Part shown: positions 7,022 through 14,873 of the stretch, piece by piece
How positions within the stretch are numbered: the stretch's first letter is position 1
How the letters are laid out: each line of letters begins with the position of its first letter
Assembly: GCA_034004685.1 (NCBI GenBank)
Contig: JAVEWG010000038.1
Span: forward strand, 1 to 34,534
Direction of reading: 5' to 3'
Source: JAEUNX01 sp034004685
GTDB lineage: Bacteria; Pseudomonadota; Gammaproteobacteria; Burkholderiales; Rhodocyclaceae
DNA: 34,534 nucleotides
Made by a program: the position numbers and the translations under genes
The notes under the pieces: model-generated
Seen by the model: the letters and a program-made list of their open reading frames with translations, nothing else
Database searches by the model: none
Told to the model about the DNA's origin: nothing

Positions 7022-8460
7022 CCGTGCAACGCACCTCCTGGTCGGGTGGATTGCCGGCCGCGCTCCGCACCACCACCGCGCCGCTCGGTCTGCGCAGCAA
7101 GAACAGCCACGGCAGCAAGCAGACGCTCAATGCCGGCGGCATCCGCGTCCGCATCTGCCCGGCCACCAGCAACCTGCCCACGCGCATGACCCGGCCGGCC
7201 TGGGATGCCCTCTGCCGGTCCACCCAAGAGCGTGAGGCCGGAGCCGTGCGCAGCGAGCTGGGCTGCACCAAAAACACGCACGGTCACCGCCGGCGGCTCA
7301 ACTGGTGCGCCGAATGCCAGGGCAAGCACCTGCCTCCTGGCCTGGAATTTATCGATGCGGTCGAACTGGCCGCCACCATCAAACAACGGGAGGGGAAAAC
7401 AATGGGAACGACAGCCAGGAAGAAGGGAAACAAGTGCGCCAATTGCGGCAAATCACCCACCGCCACCAATAGTTGCGGCGGCGAACAAGTGTGCTCGTCC
7501 TGTGCCTCCGTGATTGGATCGATCCGTCACCGTCCGGAGGCGGTGTTGCGAGCTATCAGGAAGACCGCACCGGAGCTGCTTGGCCAGCCGGTCCAGATCG
7601 AGGTGGAGAGCAAGGCTCTTGCCCGCATCGCCGAGATCGTCGGCTACACCGGCGAGGATGGGGATGGATTGATTGCCGCGATCGAGGCGGCAACAGCCAA
7701 ACCGGTGGAAGGGCCTTGCGAGCGCAGCGAAGCAATGGCCGGTGGGCTGCTCGATCTCGCCCGCGCCCTGGGCCTGCCCGCCACCACCGAAACGCCCGAG
7801 GAGGATATCTGGCGGGCGGCGATGCAGACAGCGGCCCTGCGGGAAGAAGCCGAGCGACAGTTGGATTACACGCGCCGTCTGGGCCTGCGCAAAAACGATG
7901 TGATACGGGATCAGGCGGCCGGACTGATCGCCATCAAATCCGCCATCGGTCTGCTCGAAGATGCCGAGGTGAGCGAGATCATCGGCGCTATCGCCGAACT
8001 AACCCAAGCCCTGGGCCGTTTCCGTAACCTGGCCGCGGGGGCTGATGAGCGGGCAGACAGGTTTGCCCAGGCGGCCGAGCAGGCTCAAAGTTCGGCCGAT
8101 CTGCTCCTTGCCGAGAAAAACTTGGCCGATGAGCGTGCGGATGTTGCTGAGGCGCAGGTCACCGCGATCCGGGCAGCCCTGCAAGCGCAAGAGTCGGACG
8201 AATCCACGATCGAGGTCGCCGAGCGCCGCATGGTCGCCCTGGCCAAACTCGATAAAATGTACGGCGAGAGCGAGGCGCGGATCGGCGCGGCCGAACGCAG
8301 GGCCGAGGCCATGACCGCCGAAAATAATCGCCTCAACGACCTGCTCGCCGCCCAAAACGAGACCGTGGCCGACTATATTGACCCATATCGTCAGGCAATG
8401 GCCGATTTTGGTCTCCGCGTCCTCCGGGGCGAAGCCTGCCTGACATTCTCGGGGAGATAA
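7018..8460 (+). CDS. Zinc-ribbon and coiled-coil protein, possible two-start gene
   Basis: 480 residues from ATG 7018, coupled by ATGA. The N-terminal 128 residues are basic and contain a CAEC motif. At 7402 an in-frame ATG is preceded by GGGAGGGG (7388-7395) at 6-base spacing, so a 352-residue shorter product is likely. That product begins with a zinc ribbon (KCANCGKSP... VCSSCASVI). The rest is almost entirely helical: an Ala/Glu-rich region followed by a coiled coil (about residues 335-450) with many ADER and AEAQ repeats. Either two genes fused by loss of a stop, or a dual-product gene. Function unknown; no enzyme motif seen. Confidence 0.6.
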   Translation: MTVQRTSWSGGLPAALRTTTAPLGLRSKNSHGSKQTLNAGGIRVRICPATSNLPTRMTRPAWDALCRSTQEREAGAVRSELGCTKNTHGHRRRLNWCAECQGKHLPPGLEFIDAVELAATIKQREGKTMGTTARKKGNKCANCGKSPTATNSCGGEQVCSSCASVIGSIRHRPEAVLRAIRKTAPELLGQPVQIEVESKALARIAEIVGYTGEDGDGLIAAIEAATAKPVEGPCERSEAMAGGLLDLARALGLPATTETPEEDIWRAAMQTAALREEAERQLDYTRRLGLRKNDVIRDQAAGLIAIKSAIGLLEDAEVSEIIGAIAELTQALGRFRNLAAGADERADRFAQAAEQAQSSADLLLAEKNLADERADVAEAQVTAIRAALQAQESDESTIEVAERRMVALAKLDKMYGESEARIGAAERRAEAMTAENNRLNDLLAAQNETVADYIDPYRQAMADFGLRVLRGEACLTFSGR

Positions 8461-8537
8461 CGGTGAGCTAAGCCGCTGGCCTGAGATTTAGCCGCTTTCG
8501 GAACCAGCTTATTTCCAGTCGGCTTGAGCGTATTGTT

Positions 8538-8777
8538 ATGCCTATTTTTGAATTTACAGTATCGCAAACGATACTTGTCGAAGCAGATGACAGTATTCAC
8601 GCCCACCAAGTTGCCAAAGACTGTATCACGGAACTTGATTGGCAAAATTACCATGTTGAATTTGAACAAGAGGTATTGAGCCAAGAAGACCTCAATCCCT
8701 CCGAGTGGGATGTTCAGTGCATTCCTTATGGTGGAGATGGAAACACCCGCCTCAAGGATTTGCTTCCGGTGGCATAA
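8538..8777 (+). CDS. AT-richer small hypothetical protein (79 aa)
   Basis: Codon use is clearly AT-richer than its neighbours (ttt gaa, aaa gac, aat tac), unlike the GC-rich flanks. It is preceded by a 77-bp noncoding gap rather than a coupled stop. The protein starts with a beta strand (MPIFEFTVSQTILVEADD), then a helix (IHAHQVAKDCITEL), and is acidic. The pattern resembles small single-domain proteins of unknown function carried as morons. Likely a recent insertion into the early operon. Confidence 0.6.
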   Translation: MPIFEFTVSQTILVEADDSIHAHQVAKDCITELDWQNYHVEFEQEVLSQEDLNPSEWDVQCIPYGGDGNTRLKDLLPVA

Positions 8778-8809
8778 CAGTGCAGATCAGACAAAGTTCC
8801 CCCAATCCC

Positions 8810-8992
8810 ATGAATAAATCAACATTTTCAACAGCCACCCTCTGCGCCTGGTGCGGTGCGGCAATCCAACTCCCGGCCGACCATGTCGAGGACCTGCTTG
8901 ACATGGCCTCGGCCGCGCTCTGCCCCCCCTGCGAGGAACAGATCGCCAGTGGGGAAGTTTCTTGGCCTGTTAAAATGGAGCACAACAAATAA
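8810..8992 (+). CDS. Small CxxC zinc-ribbon-like protein (60 aa)
   Basis: ATG 8810; GTG 8780 is an alternative in-frame start. Two CxxC pairs (LCAWCG and LCPPCEE) separated by about 22 residues suggest a metal-binding knuckle. The segment between is a helix (DHVEDLLDMASAA). The coding DNA around the second pair, 8916-8938, is repeated exactly at 10318-10340. It would bind zinc; partner and role are unknown. Confidence 0.55.
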   Translation: MNKSTFSTATLCAWCGAAIQLPADHVEDLLDMASAALCPPCEEQIASGEVSWPVKMEHNK

Positions 8993-8997
8993 ATCAG

Positions 8998-9134
8998 GGC
9001 GCGGCATGGCTAGGCTCGGCCAGGCAAGGGCATTCCGTTAGACGGCTGCCGCTCAAGGGCGGTGGCCGCCTGCCGGAAGGCGGCCGGGGCCTGGCAAGGC
9101 ATGGCACGGCGTGGCGTGGCGCGGCAAGGCAAGG
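8998..9134. repeat. GGCNN pentamer repeat island with hairpin
   Basis: Two arrays of GGC with two variable bases repeat every 5 bases: 8998-9027 (GC, AT/GC, TA, TC, CA, AA fillers, about 6 units) and 9093-9134 (AA, AT, AC, GT, GT, GC, AA, AA, about 8 units). Between them is a perfect hairpin, stem 9064-9071 with 9078-9085 and a 6-base loop. No credible ORF covers the arrays. Position just upstream of the gene at 9199 suggests a leader or binding array. Confidence 0.7.
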
Positions 9135-9198
9135 AATCCCCAACGCATCCGGAGGGGTCGCGGTGGGGCAAACAATCAATGTTAATCGGGAGGCTACA

Positions 9199-9783
9199 AT
9201 GGAAACGTTGCAACTGCGCATCATCGGCGATTCGCCCATCCTAATGCACTCGGACCGGCTGGCAAATCCGCTGGACCCGCTGAAAAAGGAAATGGCCCTT
9301 TACACCGGAAAGCGCAAAAAAACTGACGAAGACCATGAAATGATTGCTTTTCTGGAGTGGAAGGCGGCCATGTATTGGGATGTCAAGGCCGGCCCCTATC
9401 TGCCGGGCCGGATGCTGAAAAGCGCGCTTATCCGCGGCGCAACCAAGAGCAAGGACGGTCCTAAAATAAAAACCGGCGCGGTGGTGCTCACCGACAAGGC
9501 TCCGCTGGAGTACGACGGCCCGCGCGACCAGGCTGCGCTGTGGGGACTGGGCACATGGACCGACATGCGGTCCGTGGTGGTGCAGCGGGCTCGACTAATG
9601 CGCTGCCGGCCGATCTTCCCGGAGTGGTCGGCGCGTTTTGAGGTGGTGTTTGACCCGGCGGTGATCGACCAGCGTGATTTGCTGCGGATAGCCGAGACCA
9701 CCGGGCAAATGGTCGGCCTCGGGGACTATCGGGTGGAGCGTGGCGGCGATTTCGGGCGGTTCCATGTGGAGGTGGCGGCATGA
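9199..9783 (+). CDS. Conserved phage protein of unknown function (194 aa)
   Basis: Start ATG 9199 has GGGAGG about 7 bases upstream; the longer in-frame reading from 9163 lacks a site. The protein matches, from memory, a conserved phage family with signature blocks: SPILMHSDRLANPLDP, LTGKRKKTDEDHE-like (here YTGKRKKTDEDHE), GPYLPGRMLKSALIRGA, PLEYDGPRD, MRCRPIFPEWS, and VGLGDYR...GRF. Function of that family is not known to me. Mixed beta-rich pattern. It overlaps the next gene by ATGA and follows the pentamer repeats. Confidence 0.75.
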   Translation: METLQLRIIGDSPILMHSDRLANPLDPLKKEMALYTGKRKKTDEDHEMIAFLEWKAAMYWDVKAGPYLPGRMLKSALIRGATKSKDGPKIKTGAVVLTDKAPLEYDGPRDQAALWGLGTWTDMRSVVVQRARLMRCRPIFPEWSARFEVVFDPAVIDQRDLLRIAETTGQMVGLGDYRVERGGDFGRFHVEVAA

Positions 9784-10352
9784 AAGACGCGCACGAATCG
9801 GCCATTGATGCTCCGTTCGAGCAGATAGGCACTACTGGCCCGGCTGGACCAGACCAGCAACTGCTTGAGCCAAGCGACCCGGTGGAGCGAGGCTTGCTTC
9901 GTTTTGTGGCGTCCGGGCACGGCTACGGAGACGTGGTGCCAACGGAATGGTTTCGTGAGGTGTTCCATATCGACCCGCCCCGGCGGCCCGAGGACGTAGA
10001 CCGGAATCGCATGTATTTTGCCGACTGTTTGGGCAAGCTGCGCAAGCGGCTGCTGATCGAGCGCAAGCTGCTGCTGCGCACGGTGGCCGGCGTGGGCCAA
10101 GAGGTGGTGCGGCCGGCGGAACAAACCGACTATGCTATGCAGATGGCCCAGGAAGCCATCCGGCGGGAAATCGACCGAGCCAGCAACCGGGTGCGGCATG
10201 TGAATATATCCATGCTCAGCGCCAGCGAGCAGGCAGAGAACCGGGACGCACAAGCGAAATTGAGTTTTTTTAACGCCCGCAAAATGGATAAATTGTCTCT
10301 GCTGCCAGCAAACGCCCCGCTCTGCCCCCCCTGCGAGGAAAACAACGAATGA
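9780..10352 (+). CDS. Hypothetical phage protein (190 aa)
   Basis: Coupled by ATGA at both ends. The middle region (residues about 30-110) has helices typical of a winged-helix-like fold, with a VVPTEWFREVFHID segment followed by a long RKRLLIERKLLL helix; DNA binding is possible but no clear HTH is seen. Residues 110-165 are helical. The C-terminus ends in LCPPCEENNE, whose DNA is an exact 23-bp repeat of part of the zinc-ribbon gene at 8916-8938, so the tail may be a recombination scar. Function unknown. Confidence 0.6.
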   Translation: MKDAHESAIDAPFEQIGTTGPAGPDQQLLEPSDPVERGLLRFVASGHGYGDVVPTEWFREVFHIDPPRRPEDVDRNRMYFADCLGKLRKRLLIERKLLLRTVAGVGQEVVRPAEQTDYAMQMAQEAIRREIDRASNRVRHVNISMLSASEQAENRDAQAKLSFFNARKMDKLSLLPANAPLCPPCEENNE

Positions 10353-10783
10353 ACCGAGACCACCTCACCGGCACCGCCTTGGATATCGTCGAGCAGTGCG
10401 ATTTTCTGGCCGAAATCCTGATCGAGAAGAACCGCCAGTATGGCGACAGCGCCCTTAACCCGGTGCGCATCTTCAGCAGCGCGGACCCGGCCGAACAACT
10501 CCGGGTGCGGATCGACGACAAGCTCAGCCGCATCCGCACCGCCGCCGACGACGACCTCGAAGACCCCCTGCTCGATCTTACCGGATACCTGGTGTTGCTG
10601 CTCATCGCCCGCCGCCGCCAGGTCGCCAGGGCGGCCCGCCAGGCCAGTCCGCCGCCGCTGGCCGCCATCGAGAGCGACGACGACCCGGCCGTTTACAATC
10701 CGGACGACTGGCAGCCCATCCCCGACCCGGATCAACCTCGCCGGGTCGAGGACCTCGGCTATTTCTGCCTCAGAAAAAATTAA
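10349..10783 (+). CDS. Nucleotide-modification-associated (Nmad1-like) protein
   Basis: 144 residues, ATGA-coupled start. The first 90 residues match the Nmad1/DUF1599 pattern: helix with CDFLAEILIEKNRQYGDSAL, then an RVRIDDKLSRIR helix and an EDPLLDLTGYLVLLLIA helix. Such domains accompany phage nucleotide or DNA modification systems, but I see no other modification gene here. The C-terminal 45 residues are an acidic Pro/Asp-rich tail (NPDDWQPIPDPDQP). Confidence 0.7.
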   Translation: MNRDHLTGTALDIVEQCDFLAEILIEKNRQYGDSALNPVRIFSSADPAEQLRVRIDDKLSRIRTAADDDLEDPLLDLTGYLVLLLIARRRQVARAARQASPPPLAAIESDDDPAVYNPDDWQPIPDPDQPRRVEDLGYFCLRKN

Positions 10784-10792
10784 AAAAAACAC

Positions 10793-11620
10793 ATGGAAAA
10801 AATAGACCTCAATTTTGATAACGACCTGCTCGAATTCGACCTCGACCAGGATATCCCCGGTTTCGACCTCACCCCCGCGCCCGATACCGCCGCCTTGGTC
10901 ACCGACACCGTCCGCATCCGCCGCTATCCCCGGCCTGCCCCGCACCTGGTCCGCTACGAGCGAGCGGTGGACCTGGCGGCCAGCCTGCCCGACCTGGACG
11001 AGGGCGAGGCCCTCTTTGCCCTGGTCAGCGGCAACTTTATTTTTGGCGATCTGATCGAGGCCCTCCTGGTCGAGCGCAACTGGTACGCCGATTCCCTGCT
11101 CATTGCCACCCTCAGCCTCGGCCTGGAAAACGTGGACAGCCTGCGCAACCTCCAGCAGGGCAACTATGTCGGCGACCTCGGCCTGGTGGTCTCGGATTTT
11201 TGGTACGCCCATGAGCGCCGCGCCGGCGGCGGTGTGCCCTATATCGAGGCCACCCTTGGGACTGATCCCCGCTTCCGCTTCGCCGCCGCCGGTCTGCACA
11301 CCAAGATCACCTGTTTGCGGACCAGTTGCGGCCGTTCCCTGGTCCTGCATGGGTCCGCTAACCTGCGCAGTTCCCGCAATTTGGAGCAGCTCATGATCGA
11401 GCGTTCCGAACCATTGCATGATTTTAACGCCGCCTGGATCAATCACCTCCTGGCGGAATTTTCCGCAAACCCCAAATCGCTCAGAGGAGACAAACTATGG
11501 CAGACTCTACCGGAACGACCAACAACCAAGGCAGCAGACCTTCATGGAAAGCTGGGAAAACCGCAGCCAGCCTCCGCAAAATCAGCCGCCGCAAACCCCA
11601 ACGCAAAAACTAACCCATGA
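10793..11620 (+). CDS. Phospholipase D-like domain protein
   Basis: 275 residues; start ATG 10793, poor ribosome site. Region 55-205 fits a PLD-like domain: FALVSGNFIFGDLIEALL early core, LSLGLENVDSLRNL helix, then HTK (169-171) followed by GSANLRSSRNLEQLMIE, the half-site HxK(x)n(G/S)xxN signature. One half-site implies a dimeric active site. Such enzymes in phages are usually nucleases or inactive DNA binders. The N-terminus is acidic (DNDLLEFDLDQD), the C-terminal 45 residues are basic and Ala-rich. The 3' part overlaps a possible nested ORF (11497-11613). It sits just before the terminase genes. Confidence 0.75.
   Translation: MEKIDLNFDNDLLEFDLDQDIPGFDLTPAPDTAALVTDTVRIRRYPRPAPHLVRYERAVDLAASLPDLDEGEALFALVSGNFIFGDLIEALLVERNWYADSLLIATLSLGLENVDSLRNLQQGNYVGDLGLVVSDFWYAHERRAGGGVPYIEATLGTDPRFRFAAAGLHTKITCLRTSCGRSLVLHGSANLRSSRNLEQLMIERSEPLHDFNAAWINHLLAEFSANPKSLRGDKLWQTLPERPTTKAADLHGKLGKPQPASAKSAAANPNAKTNP
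11497..11613 (+). CDS. Possible nested small basic peptide (38 aa)
   Basis: A different frame inside the 3' end of the PLD-like gene opens with ATG 11497 after GAGGAG (11484-11489), a much better ribosome site than the host gene's. It gives a basic peptide rich in Ser, Lys and Arg (ending RKISRRKPQRKN) and stops 3 bases before the next gene's ATG, consistent with a coupled small gene. It may also be a translational relay. Confidence 0.35.
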   Translation: MADSTGTTNNQGSRPSWKAGKTAASLRKISRRKPQRKN

Positions 11621-12387
11621 TCGACCTGCTCGCCAACGAGACCATCGAGGCCATCAAGCAGGCCGGGGCCACCCCGGCCGAGCTGCGCAAGGCCGGCCTG
11701 CTGACCAACGATGTCAAGCGGGCCATGGTCGCGCTCAACGATGAGTCCTCTTTGAGCAACCGCCGCAACCTGGCCGACGCCGAGTCAGCCCAGGCAGAGT
11801 TCGTCGGCGAGCTGGTCGATCGGTATATTGGTGGCGGGTCTGATCGAGCAAGATCAGCCGACCGCTTCCGCACCCGCAAGGCCGCGCTGGATTGGCTGCG
11901 CGACCAGGGCGCCACTATCAGCCAGGGCAAATTTTATCAGGATTGCGAGGCGGGCCGGGTCATGGTGGCTCCGGACAAGACCGTCTCCAAGTTCGAGGTG
12001 AGCGAATACCTGCGCTCGCTCCAACGCCAGGTGACTCCGGATCTGCAATTGCTTGACCGCCAGAGCCGCAAAGAAGCCCTGGAAATCCGCCGGCTCGAAT
12101 TAGAGGTGGCCAAGCGAGAGATGGAGCACCGCGCCGCCGAGGCTGAGTGGCTCCGCGCCGAAACGGCCTGGGCCGCGGTGGCGGCACTGCTGGGCCAGGT
12201 GCTCGACAACCTGCGCCACCACTTCCACCAGGCCGCGCCCGAACTGGTGCACCTGGCCGGAGGCGAGCCGGAACGAGCGCCCGAGCTGTACGAACAGTGC
12301 GAACAGGTGATCGGCCGGGCCATGGCCGATATCCAGCCCACCGTGCAGGGCATCTTTGCCGAGGAGGAGGTGGACGATGAGCAATGA
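11617..12387 (+). CDS. Putative terminase small subunit
   Basis: 256 residues starting at ATG 11617. N-terminal helices (IEAIKQAGATPAELRKAG) are followed by an HTH-like region (RTRKAALDWLRDQGATISQGKFYQDCEAG, ...SKFEVSEYLRSL), then a long coiled coil (RKEALEIRRLELEVAKREMEHRAAEAEWL) and a helical C-terminus. DNA-binding head plus coiled coil plus location immediately before the large terminase fits the small subunit, which recognises packaging sites. I do not recognise a specific family. It overlaps the next gene by 11 bases. Confidence 0.6.
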   Translation: MIDLLANETIEAIKQAGATPAELRKAGLLTNDVKRAMVALNDESSLSNRRNLADAESAQAEFVGELVDRYIGGGSDRARSADRFRTRKAALDWLRDQGATISQGKFYQDCEAGRVMVAPDKTVSKFEVSEYLRSLQRQVTPDLQLLDRQSRKEALEIRRLELEVAKREMEHRAAEAEWLRAETAWAAVAALLGQVLDNLRHHFHQAAPELVHLAGGEPERAPELYEQCEQVIGRAMADIQPTVQGIFAEEEVDDEQ

Positions 12388-12583
12388 TGATATCTTAGTG
12401 GGAATGAAAGAGATCTGCGCCTACCTCAAGGTCAGCCGGAGGGTGGTCAACCGATGGATGCGGGAGCACCCCGACATCCCCATCCGCCGAGACGGCGGCC
12501 TCCACTCCGACGCCTCCCTGCTGCGCGACTGGCGCCGGCGCCTGGTGGAGCATCGGGACCAGCCGCCACCCGTCAACCCCTAA
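12377..12583 (+). CDS. Winged-helix DNA-binding protein (Nu1-like)
   Basis: 68 residues from ATG 12377, preceded by GAGGAGGTGG inside the previous gene. The HTH (LVGMKEICAYLKVSRRVVNRWMRE) and the wing (HPDIPIRRDGGLHSDASLLRDW) match the MerR/excisionase-like domain of lambda gpNu1. It could be the specificity half of the small terminase, the previous gene supplying the rest. An excisionase is the alternative, but the position next to the large terminase makes packaging more likely. Confidence 0.6.
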   Translation: MSNDDILVGMKEICAYLKVSRRVVNRWMREHPDIPIRRDGGLHSDASLLRDWRRRLVEHRDQPPPVNP

Positions 12584-12756
12584 AACGCCACCACATCGCG
12601 CTAAAAACGCACGTTTCCGCATCAACTCCGCACGTCCCCGCCCCACCCCAAAAACACCGGGTAGGATAGGCCCAGCCGGCCCCTGTGCCCTTGCGCCCCT
12701 CCCGCAGACTTCTCCCGTAGCGGCATGGCGGCCGGCCCTCTTCCGAGGCCCGGTCC
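12584..12756. other. Noncoding gap before large terminase, possible packaging site
   Basis: This 173-bp gap is unusual in an otherwise coupled operon. It holds CGCACGT at 12608-12614 and again at 12629-12635, spaced by 21 bp (two helical turns), then a GC-rich stretch. In lambda-like phages the cos or pac site lies near the small terminase gene. No cohesive-end consensus can be recognised by eye, so the role is inference from position. Confidence 0.3.
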
Positions 12757-14655
12757 ATGTCCGTTGCTGCCGCTCAAACCAGCCTGATTCCCCGCCGTGT
12801 GCCGCTGCTGTCGGTGCTGCCGCCATCTGTGCGCGCGCGCTTGAGCGGCCAACCCCTGCCCGCCCTGCGCGTTCCCGGCCAGGTGCTGCGCCGCGCCCGT
12901 ATCCCCCAAAAAATAAAAGTCTCAGACTGGGCGCTGGCCAACCGTATCGTTGCCGATGGCCCCCATGAGGGTCCGTGGCGGCATGAGTATGCCCCCCATA
13001 CCATCAAGATCATGGACACCTATGCCCAGCCTTGGGTGCGGGAGATCTGGTTTTGCGGGGTCGAGCAGAGCGGCAAAACCAACACCATGATGAATTGCCT
13101 GGGCTGGGCCATCGATTGCGATCCGGGCAATATCTACTACCTCATGCCCACCGAGGATACCGCCGCCAAGATCGTGGGCGGCAAGATCAAGCCCCTGCTG
13201 CACCGCTCCGGCCGCCTCACCCGGCTGGTCTCACCCCGCCAAGATGACACCACCCTCTCCCGCATCCATTTGCGCAACGGCGTAACCCTGTTTCCGGCTC
13301 ACGCCAACTCGGCCAGCAGCATGGCCACCTGGGCCGCCAAGCACTGCTTTGGCGATGAGGTGGACAAATACCCCGCCATGGCCGGCAAGGAAGCCGACCC
13401 CATCACCCTGATCAAAAAACGGAACCGGACCTATCGCGGCCGCTACAAGCGTTTTTTTGCCAGCACCCCCGCCGGGATGTTTATCAGCAAGGGCCTGGCC
13501 GCCTGCCATCAAATCTGGGAGTACCGCGAACGCTGCCCCCATTGCCAGCACCTGGTGCGGCTGGCGGCCGAGCACCTCGCCCTGGCCGAGTCCGACACCG
13601 TGGAAACGGTCGAGCGCGACGGCTGCCAGGTCGGCTGCCCCACTTGCGGAGCGCTCTGGACCGAGGCCGAGCGGTTGCGGGCTATCCGCACCGGGGCCTG
13701 GATTGCCACCAAGGGCGGCGACCTGACCCGGCCGGCGCGGGTGGGCTTCCACCATCGCGCCTGGGACTGCCTCGATATCCCCCTCAACGAGATCGCCGCG
13801 GCCTGGATCAAGGCCCAGACCGGCAGCCTGGCCGACAAGATCGCCTGGGCCAATGGCTATGAGGCCATGGATTATGTCCATGAGCAGCGCGACCGCGACG
13901 AAGACCAGATTCTCCGCCTGGTCGATCCCAGCCAGCCACGCGGGATCGTGCCGCGTGACACCGCCACCCTGCTGCTGCTGGTGGATACGCAGCGTCGCGG
14001 CTTTTTTTATCAGGTGCTGGCCTGCGGCTATGGGCCGGACGTGGCCACCTGCCTGATCGACCACGGCTTTGTCGAGCGGTTTGCCCACCTCGCCGACCTG
14101 TCCGAGCGGGAATGGCTCGACCCGGATGGCAAGGGCTACCGCTGCCAGGCTGCCTTTATCGATTCCGGCGGCGGCACCAACCCGGACCACCCCAAGCACA
14201 GCCGAACCGCCGAGGTGTATGAGTTCTGCCGGCAAAATCCCCGCTTCAAGCCGCTCAAGGGCCGCCGCACCCAAGCCCAAAGCTGGCGGGTGACCCGGCT
14301 CGACTACTACCCCAGCCGCGATGGCCGCAAGGTCCCGCTGCCGGGCGGGATCAACCTCTATACCATCAACGTCACCGACTACAAAAACGACCTGGCCCAC
14401 GTCCTGCTGGTCGAGCCCGGCGGACCGGGCGGCCTGCGCCTGCACGCCGACACCCGCGCCGACTATGCCGGCCAGATGTGCGCCGAGTACCAAGACGAAC
14501 GCGGTTGGTGGATCTGTCCGCGCAACCGGCCCAATCACCATTGGGACCTGGGCGTCTATGGCCGCGCCGCCATTGATATCATGCGCCTGCGCGACCGCCG
14601 CCGCAAGCGCAAGCGGCCGGAAGTGACCGTCTACAGCAAGGGAGTTGAGATCTAA
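12757..14655 (+). CDS. Terminase large subunit (GpA family)
   Basis: 632 residues, a typical length for the family. Walker A is GVEQSGKT (101-108); Walker B is HCFGDEVD (196-203, with Glu201 as the base). A zinc ribbon interrupts the middle (Cys260, Cys263, Cys294, Cys297). The nuclease half has the expected acidic residues in LLLLVDTQRRGFFYQV, AAFIDSGGGTNP and HHWDLGVYGRAAIDIM. It pumps DNA into the prohead and cuts the concatemer. Start ATG 12757 has no strong ribosome site. It overlaps the next gene in TAATG. Confidence 0.95.
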   Translation: MSVAAAQTSLIPRRVPLLSVLPPSVRARLSGQPLPALRVPGQVLRRARIPQKIKVSDWALANRIVADGPHEGPWRHEYAPHTIKIMDTYAQPWVREIWFCGVEQSGKTNTMMNCLGWAIDCDPGNIYYLMPTEDTAAKIVGGKIKPLLHRSGRLTRLVSPRQDDTTLSRIHLRNGVTLFPAHANSASSMATWAAKHCFGDEVDKYPAMAGKEADPITLIKKRNRTYRGRYKRFFASTPAGMFISKGLAACHQIWEYRERCPHCQHLVRLAAEHLALAESDTVETVERDGCQVGCPTCGALWTEAERLRAIRTGAWIATKGGDLTRPARVGFHHRAWDCLDIPLNEIAAAWIKAQTGSLADKIAWANGYEAMDYVHEQRDRDEDQILRLVDPSQPRGIVPRDTATLLLLVDTQRRGFFYQVLACGYGPDVATCLIDHGFVERFAHLADLSEREWLDPDGKGYRCQAAFIDSGGGTNPDHPKHSRTAEVYEFCRQNPRFKPLKGRRTQAQSWRVTRLDYYPSRDGRKVPLPGGINLYTINVTDYKNDLAHVLLVEPGGPGGLRLHADTRADYAGQMCAEYQDERGWWICPRNRPNHHWDLGVYGRAAIDIMRLRDRRRKRKRPEVTVYSKGVEI

Positions 14656-14873
14656 TGGCCGGAATCACCGTGGAGATTGCCAACGCCCGTTTGACCGCCT
14701 ACCTCGACGCCGAGGCCAAGATCCTCAAGGGCCAGCGGGTGGACCTGGACGGCCAGGCCCTGACCCGCGCCGACCTGGCCGCGGTCCAGCGCGGCATTGA
14801 ACTATGGCAAGGCAAGGTCTCGCAGTTGACCGGAGCCGGCAAGGTGCAGGTCCGGCGGATGGTGCCGGTATGA
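14655..14873 (+). CDS. gpW-like/DUF6148-type head-tail joining protein
   Basis: 72 residues, coupled by TAATG and ATGA. Pattern EIANARLTAYLDAEAKILKG, then QALTRADLAAVQRGIELWQGKV matches the small helical head-tail joiner found between GpA terminase and portal genes in many lambda-like phages. It would close or stabilise the filled head for tail joining. Confidence 0.75.
   Translation: MAGITVEIANARLTAYLDAEAKILKGQRVDLDGQALTRADLAAVQRGIELWQGKVSQLTGAGKVQVRRMVPV

Noticed and set aside
13231..14541. Long minus-strand ORF (436 aa) opposite the large terminase
   Set aside because: It is a shadow of the high-GC terminase gene with low-complexity Gly/Ala/Val sequence and no motif.
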